64,000 nucleotides of DNA from Actinomycetospora endophytica (GTDB lineage: Bacteria > Actinomycetota > Actinomycetes > Mycobacteriales > Pseudonocardiaceae). The notes beneath the pieces are model-generated. The model was given only the letters and a program-made list of their open reading frames with translations, was not told where the DNA came from and did no database searches. Every line of letters begins with the position of its first letter. Position 1 is the first letter of the stretch. Below are positions 26,743 to 35,253 of this stretch, in pieces. Made by a program: the position numbers and the translations under genes. The stretch is from positions 186,001 through 250,000 of the forward strand of contig NZ_JAJNDB010000004.1 in the NCBI RefSeq assembly GCF_021026375.1. Reading direction: 5' to 3'.

Positions 26743-27984
26743 TCAGTCCTTCGGCGGGGCCATCCGCACGACGGGTCCGGCGAACTCGGGGCGCGCCGAG
26801 CGGGGGTCGAGCGGGTTCACCGACGCCGGGTCGACGTCGGCCTCGGAGGACCGGGTCAGCGAGCGGACGCCGTTGTCGAGCACCGTGACCAGCGGGACGG
26901 CGAGCAGCGCGCCCGGGATCCCGGCGACGACGAGCCCGCAGGCGATCGGCAGGACGACCGCGAGCGGGTGCAGCTTGATCGACTTGCCCAGGAACAGCGG
27001 CTGGAGGATGTAGCCCTCCAGGTTCTGCACGGCCAGCAGCAGCGCGACGACCAGCAGCATGTCGGTCACCCCGCCGCTGACGAGCGCGACCAGCGCGGCG
27101 ACGGCCCCGGAGACCACCGCGCCGACCGTCGGGACGAACGCCCCGAAGAAGATCAGCGCCGCGAGCGGGACCGCCAGCGGCACCCCGATCGCCCACAGGC
27201 CCAGGCCCGCGGTCACGGCGTCGATGAACGCGACGACGACGATCGCGCGGGTGTAGCCGACGAGCGACGCGAACGCGCGCCGCCCGGCGAGGTCGGCGCG
27301 GGGCCGCGCCCGCCGCGGGACCGCCTGCAGCAGGAACCGCCAGATCGTCCCGCCGTCGTGCACCAGGAAGATCACGGTGAACAGGGCGAGCAGGCCTTCG
27401 GTGACCAGTTCGCCCACGGTGCTCACGGCGCCGAGGGCGCTGCTCGCGATCGTGGCCTGGCTCTGCTGCACGCCGGTGAGGATCTGGTCGCCGATGGCGG
27501 TGAACTGCTGGTTGTTCAGCCCGAGCGGGCCGGAGCGCACCCAGTTCTGGATCTCGGAGAGGCTGTTCGTGAGCTGGCTGGTCAGCTGCGGGAGGCCGGA
27601 GATGAACGCGAACACGACGCCGGTGAAGACGCCGCCGACCACCGCGAGACCCCCGACGACCACGATCGCCGTCGCCACCGCGTGCGGCAGCCACCGCACC
27701 CGCGTGCTCATCAGGTGCGCCTCGGGCGCCAGCAGCGAGGCGGCGATCAGCGCGAGGACGACCGGGATGAGGACGACCGAGAACGTGCCCGCGAGGTAGA
27801 TCACGACGAACGCGGCGGCGGCGATCAGGAGCAGCCGCCACGCGAGCCCCGCCGCGACGTCGAGCCCGCGCGGGATCTCCCAGGGGTCGGGAGTCTCGGG
27901 CGTGTCCGGTGGCGGGTCGGGTGAGGGGAGCGCGTCGCCCGGAGCCGTGGGCCCCGTGTCCGTCTGGTCGTGCCGTGCCCCCAC
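26743..27984 (-). CDS. AI-2E (PerM) family permease
   Basis: 413 residues. A disordered Pro/Asp-rich N-terminus (about 40 residues) precedes seven or eight membrane segments, with FGAFVPTVGAVVSGAVAALV and GYILQPLFLGKSIKLHPLAV (about 325-344), the AI-2E/PerM signature. The family includes the quorum-signal exporter TqsA and Na+/H+ antiporters, so the substrate is open. The start is set at GTG 27984, 7 nt after TACGGT on the minus strand, because GTG 27993 overlaps that hexamer. Its stop (TCA on the plus strand) follows the rel TGA directly, forming TGATCA. Confidence 0.9.
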   Translation of the reverse strand: MGARHDQTDTGPTAPGDALPSPDPPPDTPETPDPWEIPRGLDVAAGLAWRLLLIAAAAFVVIYLAGTFSVVLIPVVLALIAASLLAPEAHLMSTRVRWLPHAVATAIVVVGGLAVVGGVFTGVVFAFISGLPQLTSQLTNSLSEIQNWVRSGPLGLNNQQFTAIGDQILTGVQQSQATIASSALGAVSTVGELVTEGLLALFTVIFLVHDGGTIWRFLLQAVPRRARPRADLAGRRAFASLVGYTRAIVVVAFIDAVTAGLGLWAIGVPLAVPLAALIFFGAFVPTVGAVVSGAVAALVALVSGGVTDMLLVVALLLAVQNLEGYILQPLFLGKSIKLHPLAVVLPIACGLVVAGIPGALLAVPLVTVLDNGVRSLTRSSEADVDPASVNPLDPRSARPEFAGPVVRMAPPKD

Positions 27985-28097
27985 GACGGCCACCGTAGTC
28001 GGAGTGTCCGACCCGGCCCGGCGGTCGGGCCCGGCGGCCGGAACCGGCGGAACCCCAGAGGTGTGTCCCGGCCCTCCTGGATCGGTGCAGCCCGCCG

Positions 28098-28103
28098 TAC
28101 GAT
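28098..28103 (+). promoter_or_regulatory. -10 hexamer TACGAT, leaderless pyk promoter
   Basis: TACGAT ends 6 nt before GTG 28110, with no Shine-Dalgarno between. It is divergent from the TACGGT promoter of the permease gene about 100 bp away. Confidence 0.6.
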
Positions 28104-28109
28104 GGAGCC

Positions 28110-29528
28110 GTGAGCCGTCGCGCCAAGATCGTCTGCACCCTGGGCCCGTCGACGTCGTCCCCGGAGCGGATCCGGGCCCTGGTCCGGGCCGGGATGGACG
28201 TCGCCCGGCTCAACTTCTCGCACGGGGAGCACGCGCAGCATGCCGAGGTCTACGAGCGGGTGCGTGCGGCCGCGGACGCCGAGGGGCGCGCCGTCGGCAT
28301 CCTCGCCGACCTGCAGGGCCCGAAGATCCGGCTGGGGACGTTCGCCGACGGGCCGCAGACATGGGCGACGGGCGAGACCGTCCGGATCACCACCGACGAC
28401 GTCGAGGGCACCCACGACCGTGTGTCGACCACCTACGCCGGCCTCGCCGACGACGTCCGGCCGGGGGAGTCGCTGCTCATCGACGACGGCAACGTCGCGA
28501 TCGAGGTCACCGACGTCGAGGGTAGTGACGTGGTGTGCCGCGTCGTCGAGGGCGGCCGGGTCTCGGACCACAAGGGGATCTCGCTGCCCGGCACCGTCGT
28601 GTCGGTGCCCGCGATGAGCGAGAAGGACGAGGCGGACCTGCGGTTCGCGCTCGGCCTGCGCGTCGACATGATCGCGCTCTCGTTCGTGCGCTCGCCGGCC
28701 GACGCCGAGCTCGTCCACAAGATCATGGCGGAGTACGACGCCCACCTGCCGGTGATCGCCAAGCTCGAGAAGCCCGAGGCGGTCGACGCGCTCGAGGCGA
28801 TCGTGCTCGCCTTCGACGCGGTCATGGTGGCCCGCGGTGACCTCGGCGTGGAGCTGGCCCTCGAGGACGTCCCGCTGGTGCAGAAGCGCGCGGTGCAGAT
28901 CGCGCGGGAGAACGCCAAGCCGGTGATCGTCGCGACGCAGATGCTCGAGTCGATGATCCACAACTTCCGGCCGACGCGGGCCGAGGCGAGCGACGTCGCG
29001 AACGCCGTTCTCGACGGCGCCGATGCCGTGATGCTCTCCGGGGAGACCTCGGTCGGCGACTACCCGATCGAGACGGTGCAGACGATGTCGCGCATCGTCG
29101 AGGCCGTGGAGAGCGGCCCGGCGTCGGTGCCCGCGATCCAGCACGTGCCGCGCACCCAGCGGGGCGTGGTGACGACGGCGGCCCGCGACATCGGGGAGCG
29201 CCTCAACGCCCGCGCGCTGGTGGCGTTCACGCGCTCCGGGGACACCGTGCGGCGGCTGGCGCGGCTGCACACCCGGCTGCCGGTGCTGGCGTTCACCCCG
29301 ATGCCCGAGATCCGGTCCCAGCTCGCGCTCTCCTGGGGCGTGGAGACCTTCCTCGTGCCGTGGGAGGAGACGACCGACGCGATGATCCACCGGGTCGATG
29401 AGTCGATCCTGGCGATCGGGCGCTTCGCGCCGGGCGAGCTCGTCGTCATCGTCTCCGGCTCGCCGCCCGGGACCGCGGGGAAGACCAACCTGCTGCGCGT
29501 GCACAAGCTGGGCGAGGACACCCGCTAG
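28110..29528 (+). CDS. pyk: Pyruvate kinase
   Basis: 472 residues, full length. RRAKIVCTLGPSTSSPERIR at the N-terminus, GMDVARLNFSHG (substrate and K+ binding), VIAKLEKPEAVDALEAI with the catalytic Lys (about residue 216), VMVARGDLGVELALEDVPLV, and VIVATQMLESMI. The C-terminal allosteric domain starts near 350. It converts phosphoenolpyruvate and ADP to pyruvate and ATP, the last step of glycolysis. Leaderless GTG start. It is followed by a tandem repeat and a strong hairpin, which suggests a monocistronic unit. Confidence 0.97.
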   Translation: MSRRAKIVCTLGPSTSSPERIRALVRAGMDVARLNFSHGEHAQHAEVYERVRAAADAEGRAVGILADLQGPKIRLGTFADGPQTWATGETVRITTDDVEGTHDRVSTTYAGLADDVRPGESLLIDDGNVAIEVTDVEGSDVVCRVVEGGRVSDHKGISLPGTVVSVPAMSEKDEADLRFALGLRVDMIALSFVRSPADAELVHKIMAEYDAHLPVIAKLEKPEAVDALEAIVLAFDAVMVARGDLGVELALEDVPLVQKRAVQIARENAKPVIVATQMLESMIHNFRPTRAEASDVANAVLDGADAVMLSGETSVGDYPIETVQTMSRIVEAVESGPASVPAIQHVPRTQRGVVTTAARDIGERLNARALVAFTRSGDTVRRLARLHTRLPVLAFTPMPEIRSQLALSWGVETFLVPWEETTDAMIHRVDESILAIGRFAPGELVVIVSGSPPGTAGKTNLLRVHKLGEDTR

Positions 29529-29542
29529 TCGGCCCGCTCGTC

Positions 29543-29616
29543 CGGAGCACCCTGCCCCGATCGGAGCACCCTGCCCCGATCGGAGCACCCTGCCCCGATC
29601 GGGAGCCCTGCCCCGA
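29543..29616. repeat. 19-bp tandem repeat behind pyk
   Basis: Three perfect copies of CGGAGCACCCTGCCCCGAT (29543-29561, 29562-29580, 29581-29599) and a shortened fourth copy to about 29616 lie directly after the pyk stop and before the terminator hairpin. They do not code for anything visible and have no spacers. Confidence 0.9.
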
Positions 29617-29621
29617 ACGGC

Positions 29622-29669
29622 ACGAACGGCGCGTTCGTGACGCTTGATGGCGACGAACGCGCCGTTCGT
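29622..29669. terminator. Perfect 17-bp stem-loop behind pyk
   Basis: ACGAACGGCGCGTTCGT (29622-29638) and its exact complement (29653-29669) pair around a 14-nt loop. Each arm is itself nearly palindromic, so a cruciform is also possible. Confidence 0.75.
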
Positions 29670-29718
29670 CCGGTATGGAGCTGGGCCGGACGGGCCGCAA
29701 GGGTGTGATCATGGGGGC

Positions 29719-30879
29719 ATGGCGCATCCCTTCGACTCGCTGACCGCCGACGCGATGCGGGCGGGCGGCAGCTGGAAGTGGTCGACCCCCGGCACCGACG
29801 CGCACGGCCGCGGACTGATCGGCGCGTTCGTCGCCGAGATGGACTTCCCGCCGGCGCCCGCGGTCGCCGAGGCGGTGCGGGCCTGCGCCGACGGCAACCG
29901 GTTCGGCTATCTCTCGGACGCGTGGGTGGCCGAGATGGCGGACGCATGCGCCGCGTTCTGGTCTGACCGCTTCGGCTACGCGGTCGACCCGGCGTGGATC
30001 CGGCCGCTGCCCGACGTGCTCACCGCGCTCACGTCCGTCGTCGAGCACTTCACCCCGCCCGGGTCCCCGGTCCTGCTGCCGACCCCGGCCTACATGCCGT
30101 TCCTGACGGTGCCCGGGATGCTCGGCCGGGAGCTGGTGCGGGTGCCGATGGCCCACGACGGCGGGTCCTGGTCGCTCGACCTGGACGTTCTCGACGCGGC
30201 GTTCGCCAGCTCGGGGTCGAAGCTGCTGGTGCTCACGAACCCGCACAACCCCACCGGCCGGGTCCTCACCGAGGCCGAGCTGGCCGCGGTGACGGCGGTC
30301 GTCGGGCGCCACGGCGCGCGGGTGTTCGCCGACGAGATCCACGCGCCGCTGACGTTCGACGGCCGCGTGCACCGGCCCTACGCCGCGTCGTCCGAGACCG
30401 CGGCGGCCCACACCCTGACGGCGACCTCGGCGTCCAAGGCCTGGAACCTGCCCGGGCTCAAGTGCGGGCAGCTGATCCTGTCGAACTCCGCGGACGCGGC
30501 GCGCTGGACCGAGGTCGGCTACCTGGCCGAGCACGGCACCGCGACGCCGGGCGTGCTCGCGTCGACGGCCGCGTACCGGGACGGCCGGGAGTGGCTCGAC
30601 GACGTGCTCGGCTATCTCGACGGGAACCGGGCGCTGCTGCGCGGCACCGACCTGCCGGGGCTGTCGGTGACCGTGCCCGAGGGGACCTACCTGGCCTGGT
30701 TGGACGCGACCGGTCTCGGGCTCGACGAGCCGCCGTCGGCCTTCTTCGCCCGCGAGGCCGGGGTCGTGATGACCGACGGCGCGGCGTGCGCGGGGCCGGG
30801 CGGGATGCGGCTGAACCTGGCGATGGCGCGCCCGGTGCTCGCGGACGCACTGGAGCGGATCTCGGCGGCGCTCGCGTGA
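29719..30879 (+). CDS. PLP-dependent MalY/PatB-type aminotransferase or C-S lyase
   Basis: 386 residues, fold type I. Opening FDSLTADAMRAGGSWKWSTP is typical of MalY/PatB (R-x-G-S-x-K-W). LLPTPAYMPF and VLTNPHNPTGR bind the cofactor, FADEIHAPLTFDG gives the Asp pairing with the pyridine N, and ATSASKAWNLPGLKCGQ carries the Schiff-base Lys (about 240). The enzymes cleave cystathionine or other S-conjugates, or transaminate. The start ATG 29719 is chosen at the conserved N-terminus; an ATG at 29644 lies inside the terminator region. Activity within the family cannot be fixed from sequence. Confidence 0.88.
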   Translation: MAHPFDSLTADAMRAGGSWKWSTPGTDAHGRGLIGAFVAEMDFPPAPAVAEAVRACADGNRFGYLSDAWVAEMADACAAFWSDRFGYAVDPAWIRPLPDVLTALTSVVEHFTPPGSPVLLPTPAYMPFLTVPGMLGRELVRVPMAHDGGSWSLDLDVLDAAFASSGSKLLVLTNPHNPTGRVLTEAELAAVTAVVGRHGARVFADEIHAPLTFDGRVHRPYAASSETAAAHTLTATSASKAWNLPGLKCGQLILSNSADAARWTEVGYLAEHGTATPGVLASTAAYRDGREWLDDVLGYLDGNRALLRGTDLPGLSVTVPEGTYLAWLDATGLGLDEPPSAFFAREAGVVMTDGAACAGPGGMRLNLAMARPVLADALERISAALA

Positions 30880-30881
30880 GT

Positions 30882-30904
30882 GTCAGCGATGCGGCGTCGC
30901 TGAC
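30882..30904 (+). terminator. Short hairpin after the PLP enzyme
   Basis: GTCAGCGA (30882-30889) and TCGCTGAC (30897-30904) pair perfectly around a 7-nt loop, 3 bp after the stop. Confidence 0.55.
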
Positions 30905-30958
30905 GTTCAGTGTCCGTAGCTCCACATCCTCGACGCGGCGTCGCTAGGGTCTGCACCC

Positions 30959-31171
30959 ATGGGCCTGGAGTTCTCCGAGGAGCCCGAGGCCGGCCTCGTG
31001 GCGGTGACGCTGACGAACGACGACGGCGAGGTCGTCCAGACACGCGTCGTGGCGGCTGACGAGCTGGCGCGGATCGCGGCCGCGGCCCGGCGGGCCAGCG
31101 CGCGGGCGGCCGAGCGCGGTGAGCCACTGTTCGTCACGCTCGATGAGCTGATCGACGGACCGCCGGACTAG
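30959..31171 (+). CDS. Small acidic hypothetical protein
   Basis: 70 residues: a short strand pair (VAVTLTNDDGEVVQTRVVAA) then an Ala/Arg-rich helix (ELARIAAAARRASARAAERG) and an acidic end. No known domain. TAGGGT (30945-30950) lies 8 nt before the ATG, the leaderless layout of this genome, which supports it as a real gene. Its TAG stop directly touches the palindrome at 31172. It could be an antitoxin-like or regulatory small protein, but no partner gene is adjacent. Confidence 0.6.
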   Translation: MGLEFSEEPEAGLVAVTLTNDDGEVVQTRVVAADELARIAAAARRASARAAERGEPLFVTLDELIDGPPD

Positions 31172-31242
31172 GTGCGCTCCGCGCCTGTGAGCAGTAACTG
31201 AGGCCAGAGCCTCAATTACTGCTCACGGGCGCGACAGCGCAC
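31172..31242. repeat. Dispersed palindrome family, copy at 31.2 kb
   Basis: The inner stem GTGAGCAGTAACTGAGGC (31187-31204) and its complement (31209-31226) have one mismatch. The outer arms GTGCGCT (31172-31178) and AGCGCAC (31236-31242) plus GCGCC/GGCGC extend it to 71 bp. It starts right after the stop at 31171 and ends 22 bp before the acetyl-CoA synthetase start. Confidence 0.75.
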
Positions 31243-31264
31243 CTGGCTGGGCACCCTCGAGATC

Positions 31265-33202
31265 GTGAGCGACGACGTCTACGACCCGCCCGCCGACCTC
31301 GCGGCCCGCGCCAACGTCACGGCCGCCGACGACGAGCGGCTGCGCGCCGAGGCGAACGCCGACCTGGACGGGTTCTGGCTCGCCCGCGCGCGGGAGCTGG
31401 ACTGGGAGCGCGAGCCCACGGTGGGCTACGACGGCACCGAGCACCCGTTCGTCACGTGGTTCGCGGACGGTCGGCTCAACGTCGCGCACAACTGCGTCGA
31501 CCGGCACGTCGCGAACGGCCTCGGGGACAAGCCCGCGCTGCTCTGGGAGGGTGAGCCCGGTGACGAGCGCCGCCTCACCTACGCGGATCTCCAGCATCAG
31601 GTGGCGCAGACCGCCCACGCCCTGACCGCGCTCGGTGTCGAGCGGGGCGACGTCGTCGTCGTGTATCTGCCGGTGCTGGTCGAGACCGTCGTCGTCATGC
31701 TCGCGTGTGCCCGGATCGGCGCGCTGCACAGCCTGGTCTTCGGCGGGTTCTCGGCGGAGGCGCTGCGCTACCGGGTCACCGACGGGCGGGCGAAGCTCGT
31801 CGTCACCACCGACGGGCAGTACCGGCGCGGCCGGGCGGTGCCGGTCAAGGAGAACGCCGACAGCGCCGTCGAGGGCCTCGACCACGTCGAGCACGTCCTC
31901 GTGGTGCGCCGCACCGGCCAGGACGTGCCGTGGACCGAGGGCCGCGACGTCTGGTGGCACGACGCCGTCGCGGGCCGACCCACCCACCACGACGCCGAGG
32001 CCTTCGACGCCGAGACGCCGCTCTTCCTCATCTACACCTCGGGGACCACCGGCAAGCCCAAGGGCCTCGTGCACACCATGGGCGGCTACCTCACCCAGAC
32101 CGCCTGGACCGCGTGGGCCTGCTTCGACCACCGCCCCGACGACGTCTACTGGTGCCAGGCCGACCTCGCCTGGGTCACCGCCCACACCTACGAGGTCTAC
32201 GGGCCGCTCGCCAACGGCGTCACCCAGGTGCTCTACGAGGGCACCCCGGACACCCCGCACCGGGGCCGCCACTTCGAGATCCTCGCGAAGTACGGCGTGA
32301 CCGTCTACTACACGGCGCCCACGCTCGTGCGCACCTTCATGATCTGGGACTCTGACGACGAGCCCCTGACGGCGGGTCACGACCTGTCGTCGCTCCGGCT
32401 CCTGGGCAGCGTCGGCGAGGCGATCAACCCGGAGGCGTGGCGCTGGCTGCACGCCCACGTCGGCGGCGGGCGCTGCCCGATCGTCGACACCTGGTGGCAG
32501 TCCGAGACCGGCGCCGCGATGGTCGCGCCGCTGCCGGGGGTGACCCCGCTGAAGCCCGGCTCGGCGACCCTCCCGCTCCCCGGCATCAGTGTCAGGGTGG
32601 TCCGCGAGGACGGGACCGACGCGGACCCCGACGAGGGTGGCCTCCTCGTCGTCGACCGCCCGTGGCCCGGCCAGGCCCGCACCGTGTGGGGCGACCAGGA
32701 CCGCTACGTCTCGAGCTACTTCCAGAAGTTCCGCTCGCGGCGCTGGTACACCGCCGGCGACGGTGCCCGCGTCGACGCCGACGGCTACGTCTGGCTGCAG
32801 GGCCGCGTCGACGACGTCATGAACGTCTCGGGGCACCGGCTCTCCAGCATCGAGCTCGAGTCGGCGCTGATCAGCCATCCTCGGGTGGGGGAGGCGGGCG
32901 TCATCGGTTCCCCGGACCCGACGACGGGTCAGGCGATCGTCGCGTTCGTCGTGCTGCGGGGCGACGACGACCACGACACCGACCTCACCGCCGACCTGCG
33001 CGCCCACGTCGGGCAGGTGCTCGGGCCGGTCGCGCGCCCGAGCGCGGTCCACGTCGTGTCGGTGCTGCCGAAGACCCGCTCCGGCAAGATCATGCGCCGC
33101 CTGCTGCTCGACCTCGCGTCCGGCCGCGAGCCCGGCGACACGACGAGCCTGGTCGACCCGACGGCGTTGGCCGAGGCCAGAGGTGCGCTCTCGCGCCTGT
33201 GA
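31265..33202 (+). CDS. acs: Acetyl-CoA synthetase (AMP-forming)
   Basis: 645 residues. IYTSGTTGKPKGLVHTMGG (about 257-275) is the P-loop, and VDTWWQSETGAAMVAPLPG (about 408-426) has the Trp that limits the acyl pocket to acetate. RWYTAGDGARVDADGYVWLQ and GRVDDVMNVSGHRLSSIELE form the hinge, and KTRSGKIMRRLLL (about 602-614) carries the Lys acetylated in Acs regulation. It activates acetate to acetyl-CoA through acetyl-AMP. GTG start; CACCCT ends 7 nt upstream. The last codons and TGA lie inside the left flank of the palindrome at 33.2 kb. Confidence 0.95.
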   Translation: MSDDVYDPPADLAARANVTAADDERLRAEANADLDGFWLARARELDWEREPTVGYDGTEHPFVTWFADGRLNVAHNCVDRHVANGLGDKPALLWEGEPGDERRLTYADLQHQVAQTAHALTALGVERGDVVVVYLPVLVETVVVMLACARIGALHSLVFGGFSAEALRYRVTDGRAKLVVTTDGQYRRGRAVPVKENADSAVEGLDHVEHVLVVRRTGQDVPWTEGRDVWWHDAVAGRPTHHDAEAFDAETPLFLIYTSGTTGKPKGLVHTMGGYLTQTAWTAWACFDHRPDDVYWCQADLAWVTAHTYEVYGPLANGVTQVLYEGTPDTPHRGRHFEILAKYGVTVYYTAPTLVRTFMIWDSDDEPLTAGHDLSSLRLLGSVGEAINPEAWRWLHAHVGGGRCPIVDTWWQSETGAAMVAPLPGVTPLKPGSATLPLPGISVRVVREDGTDADPDEGGLLVVDRPWPGQARTVWGDQDRYVSSYFQKFRSRRWYTAGDGARVDADGYVWLQGRVDDVMNVSGHRLSSIELESALISHPRVGEAGVIGSPDPTTGQAIVAFVVLRGDDDHDTDLTADLRAHVGQVLGPVARPSAVHVVSVLPKTRSGKIMRRLLLDLASGREPGDTTSLVDPTALAEARGALSRL

Positions 33203-33238
33203 GCACAAATTGACGCCCTGGCATCAATTACTGCTCAC
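33182..33238. repeat. Dispersed palindrome family, copy at 33.2 kb
   Basis: Arms 33199-33217 and 33220-33238 pair with three mismatches. The left flank GGTGCGCTCtCGCGCCTGTG is nearly identical to that of the 31.2-kb copy. The acs stop codon TGA is part of the arm. It sits between convergent genes (acs, acyltransferase). Confidence 0.75.
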
Positions 33239-34398
33239 GAGCCGGAGGCACCTATGCGGACCCGCCCGGTCAGAGCCGTCGACCCCGGCACCCGCCGCAG
33301 CACGTCCGCGATCACCACGGACCCGACCACGGTGCCCAGGTAGAGCGCCGCCAGAGTCAGCCCGGACCCGACCGCGTCCACCCACCCGCCGGAGATCGTC
33401 AGCAGGCCGGCCAGCACCAGCGGATGCGCCAGGAAGATCCCGAACGACCGGTCCGACGCGTACGCGAGCACCCGCCGGGCCGGCCCCCCGGGACGCCAGC
33501 CGGCCGTGGCGACCAGGCTGAACGTGTACAGCCCGAGCACCGCCACCAGGAACCACGCGATCGTCGTCGGCTCGAACACCGCGGACGCGACCACGGCCGC
33601 GGTCCCGCCGTCGACCCGCAGCACGTAGACGACCTCGCTGGCCACGACCGCCACGACCACGAGCCCCGCGATCCACCACCGGAAGCGCAGGACCGCCGCC
33701 TGCACCTGGTCGAGGTGCAGCGCCGCGACCGCGCCGAGGACCGGGTACAGCAGGTAGGAGGGCAGCAGGGCGAAGCCGTGCGCCGTCACGAACGCCCCGA
33801 ACCCGTTCGCGGGCGGGTTGCTGATCAGCACGCACACCGCGATCTGCAGGGCCAGCGCGACCCCGAGCACGACCAGGTGCCCGGTCCGGCCCAGCCGCCG
33901 CAGGCCCGCGACCAGCACGGGGAAGACCAGGTAGAGCTGCAGCGTGACGAGCAGGAAGTACAGGTGGTACCAGGCCGTGCCCTCGAGGGCGTTCCACCCC
34001 ATGGTCGCCAGCTCCTGCGACACCGTCGGCTCCGCCGTGCCCGGCGCCCGGGTCCACACCGCGAGCAGCGAGTAGACGACGGTCCACGTGAGGTAGGGCG
34101 TGAGCACGAGCGGGATTCGCTTGCGCCAGAACGGCAGCGGGCGCTGCGGGCGGCGCAGCATCTGGAACGTCAGGACGAACCCGGTGAGGGTGAAGAAGGC
34201 CTCACGGGTGAAGTGCAGGAGCAGCTGTCCACCGTTCGAGGGGACGTCGTCGGCCGTGGTCGCGGCGGAGAGCACGTGCACGCCGATGACCGAGGCGAAG
34301 GTGAGCAGCCGGAAGAGATCGACCTCGTGCAGGTGCCGCCGGTCGGACGCGGGGGCGGGCCCCGCCGTCGTCGTCGCCACCTCCACCGTGGGTCGCAC
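33235..34398 (-). CDS. Acyltransferase 3 family membrane protein
   Basis: 387 residues, ten membrane segments. HLHEVDLFRLLTFASVIGVH (about 22-41) carries the R/H motif of the first segment, and FFTLTGFVLTFQML and FWRKRIPLVLTPYL match the acyltransferase 3 family, which O-acylates sugars of the envelope, antibiotics or lipids using cytosolic acyl-CoA. GTG start with GGAGGA 11 nt upstream. It follows an SGNH hydrolase by 45 bp and treZ; the AT3/SGNH pair is the same combination fused in OatA-type O-acetyltransferases. The acceptor is unknown. Confidence 0.85.
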   Translation of the reverse strand: MRPTVEVATTTAGPAPASDRRHLHEVDLFRLLTFASVIGVHVLSAATTADDVPSNGGQLLLHFTREAFFTLTGFVLTFQMLRRPQRPLPFWRKRIPLVLTPYLTWTVVYSLLAVWTRAPGTAEPTVSQELATMGWNALEGTAWYHLYFLLVTLQLYLVFPVLVAGLRRLGRTGHLVVLGVALALQIAVCVLISNPPANGFGAFVTAHGFALLPSYLLYPVLGAVAALHLDQVQAAVLRFRWWIAGLVVVAVVASEVVYVLRVDGGTAAVVASAVFEPTTIAWFLVAVLGLYTFSLVATAGWRPGGPARRVLAYASDRSFGIFLAHPLVLAGLLTISGGWVDAVGSGLTLAALYLGTVVGSVVIADVLRRVPGSTALTGRVRIGASGS

Positions 34399-34443
34399 CG
34401 GGCCAGGTTCCTCCCCGTTCCTGGGAGTCGACTGTGCGGGGGG

Positions 34444-35253
34444 TCAGGACGGCGTCAGGTGCCCGGACGGGTGGGGGGCCGGTGGGGCGGGCGGCGTCCC
34501 GGAGCACGTCCCGGGGCCGGCGACGCCCGCCTGCGTGAGCCCGTCGAGCACGTGGCCGGCGAGGAGTCGCTGGCCCACCGCGGTGGGGTGCAGGCCGTCC
34601 CCGACCCGGGGGAACGACCAGCCCTGGACCAGCGGGTCGAGCACGATGACCTGGGGGTCCGCCCGCCGCGCCGCGTCGACGATGGTGGCGTCGGTGGAGC
34701 GCGCCTCGGCGGTCGGGACGCCGACGTGGGCGAACACCGTGATCAGCGCGAGCGGCGTGCCCGGCACCTGGTGGCCGACGTCCTGGACCGCGGTCGTGAC
34801 GGCCGCGCGGAGCTTCGGCTCCGGCGCGCCGATGTCGTTGTGACCCGCCTGCAGGACGACCAGCGACGGGTGGAGCCGGGCGAGATCGGCCTCGCGGAGC
34901 AGCCGCGCGACCGGGCCGCGCTGGCCGCGCCCGGGCGTGACGTAGCCGCTGCCGGGTACGGCCCCGACGACGACCCGGCGTCCCAGGCAGCGTCCGACCA
35001 GTTCCGGCCAGGCCTGCTCCGGGCTGCTGCCGGTGCCGGCCGAGATGGAGGCCCCGAGCACGACGATCGGGTTGTCGGCGGGCCCGGGGCCGACGGCCGG
35101 GGCGATCGCCGGGGGAGCGGGCACCGGTGCCGCGGTGGTGGTCCCGACCACCAGCAGCCCGACGACGACGGCGGTCGCGAGCCCGACCGTCAGGGCGATG
35201 AGCACCCGGCGGCCCTGCAGCCGCCGGAGGGTGTCGACCACGGCGCGCCTCAC
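34444..35253 (-). CDS. Membrane-anchored SGNH/GDSL hydrolase
   Basis: 269 residues. A signal-anchor segment (VLIALTVGLATAVVVGLLVVG, about 15-35) and an Ala/Pro linker lead to the extracellular SGNH fold: VVLGASISAGTG (block I Ser, about 66-77), GAVPGSGYV (block II Gly), LQAGHNDIG (block III Asn) and GDGLHPTAVG (block V Asp/His). The catalytic set is complete. It probably deacylates or transacylates surface sugars together with the acyltransferase downstream. GTG 35253 overlaps the treZ stop (GTGA), so the three genes form an operon. Confidence 0.85.
   Translation of the reverse strand: MRRAVVDTLRRLQGRRVLIALTVGLATAVVVGLLVVGTTTAAPVPAPPAIAPAVGPGPADNPIVVLGASISAGTGSSPEQAWPELVGRCLGRRVVVGAVPGSGYVTPGRGQRGPVARLLREADLARLHPSLVVLQAGHNDIGAPEPKLRAAVTTAVQDVGHQVPGTPLALITVFAHVGVPTAEARSTDATIVDAARRADPQVIVLDPLVQGWSFPRVGDGLHPTAVGQRLLAGHVLDGLTQAGVAGPGTCSGTPPAPPAPHPSGHLTPS

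Noticed and set aside
29543-29616. CRISPR or attachment-site repeat
   Set aside because: Units are directly tandem without spacers and no integrase or cas gene is near.
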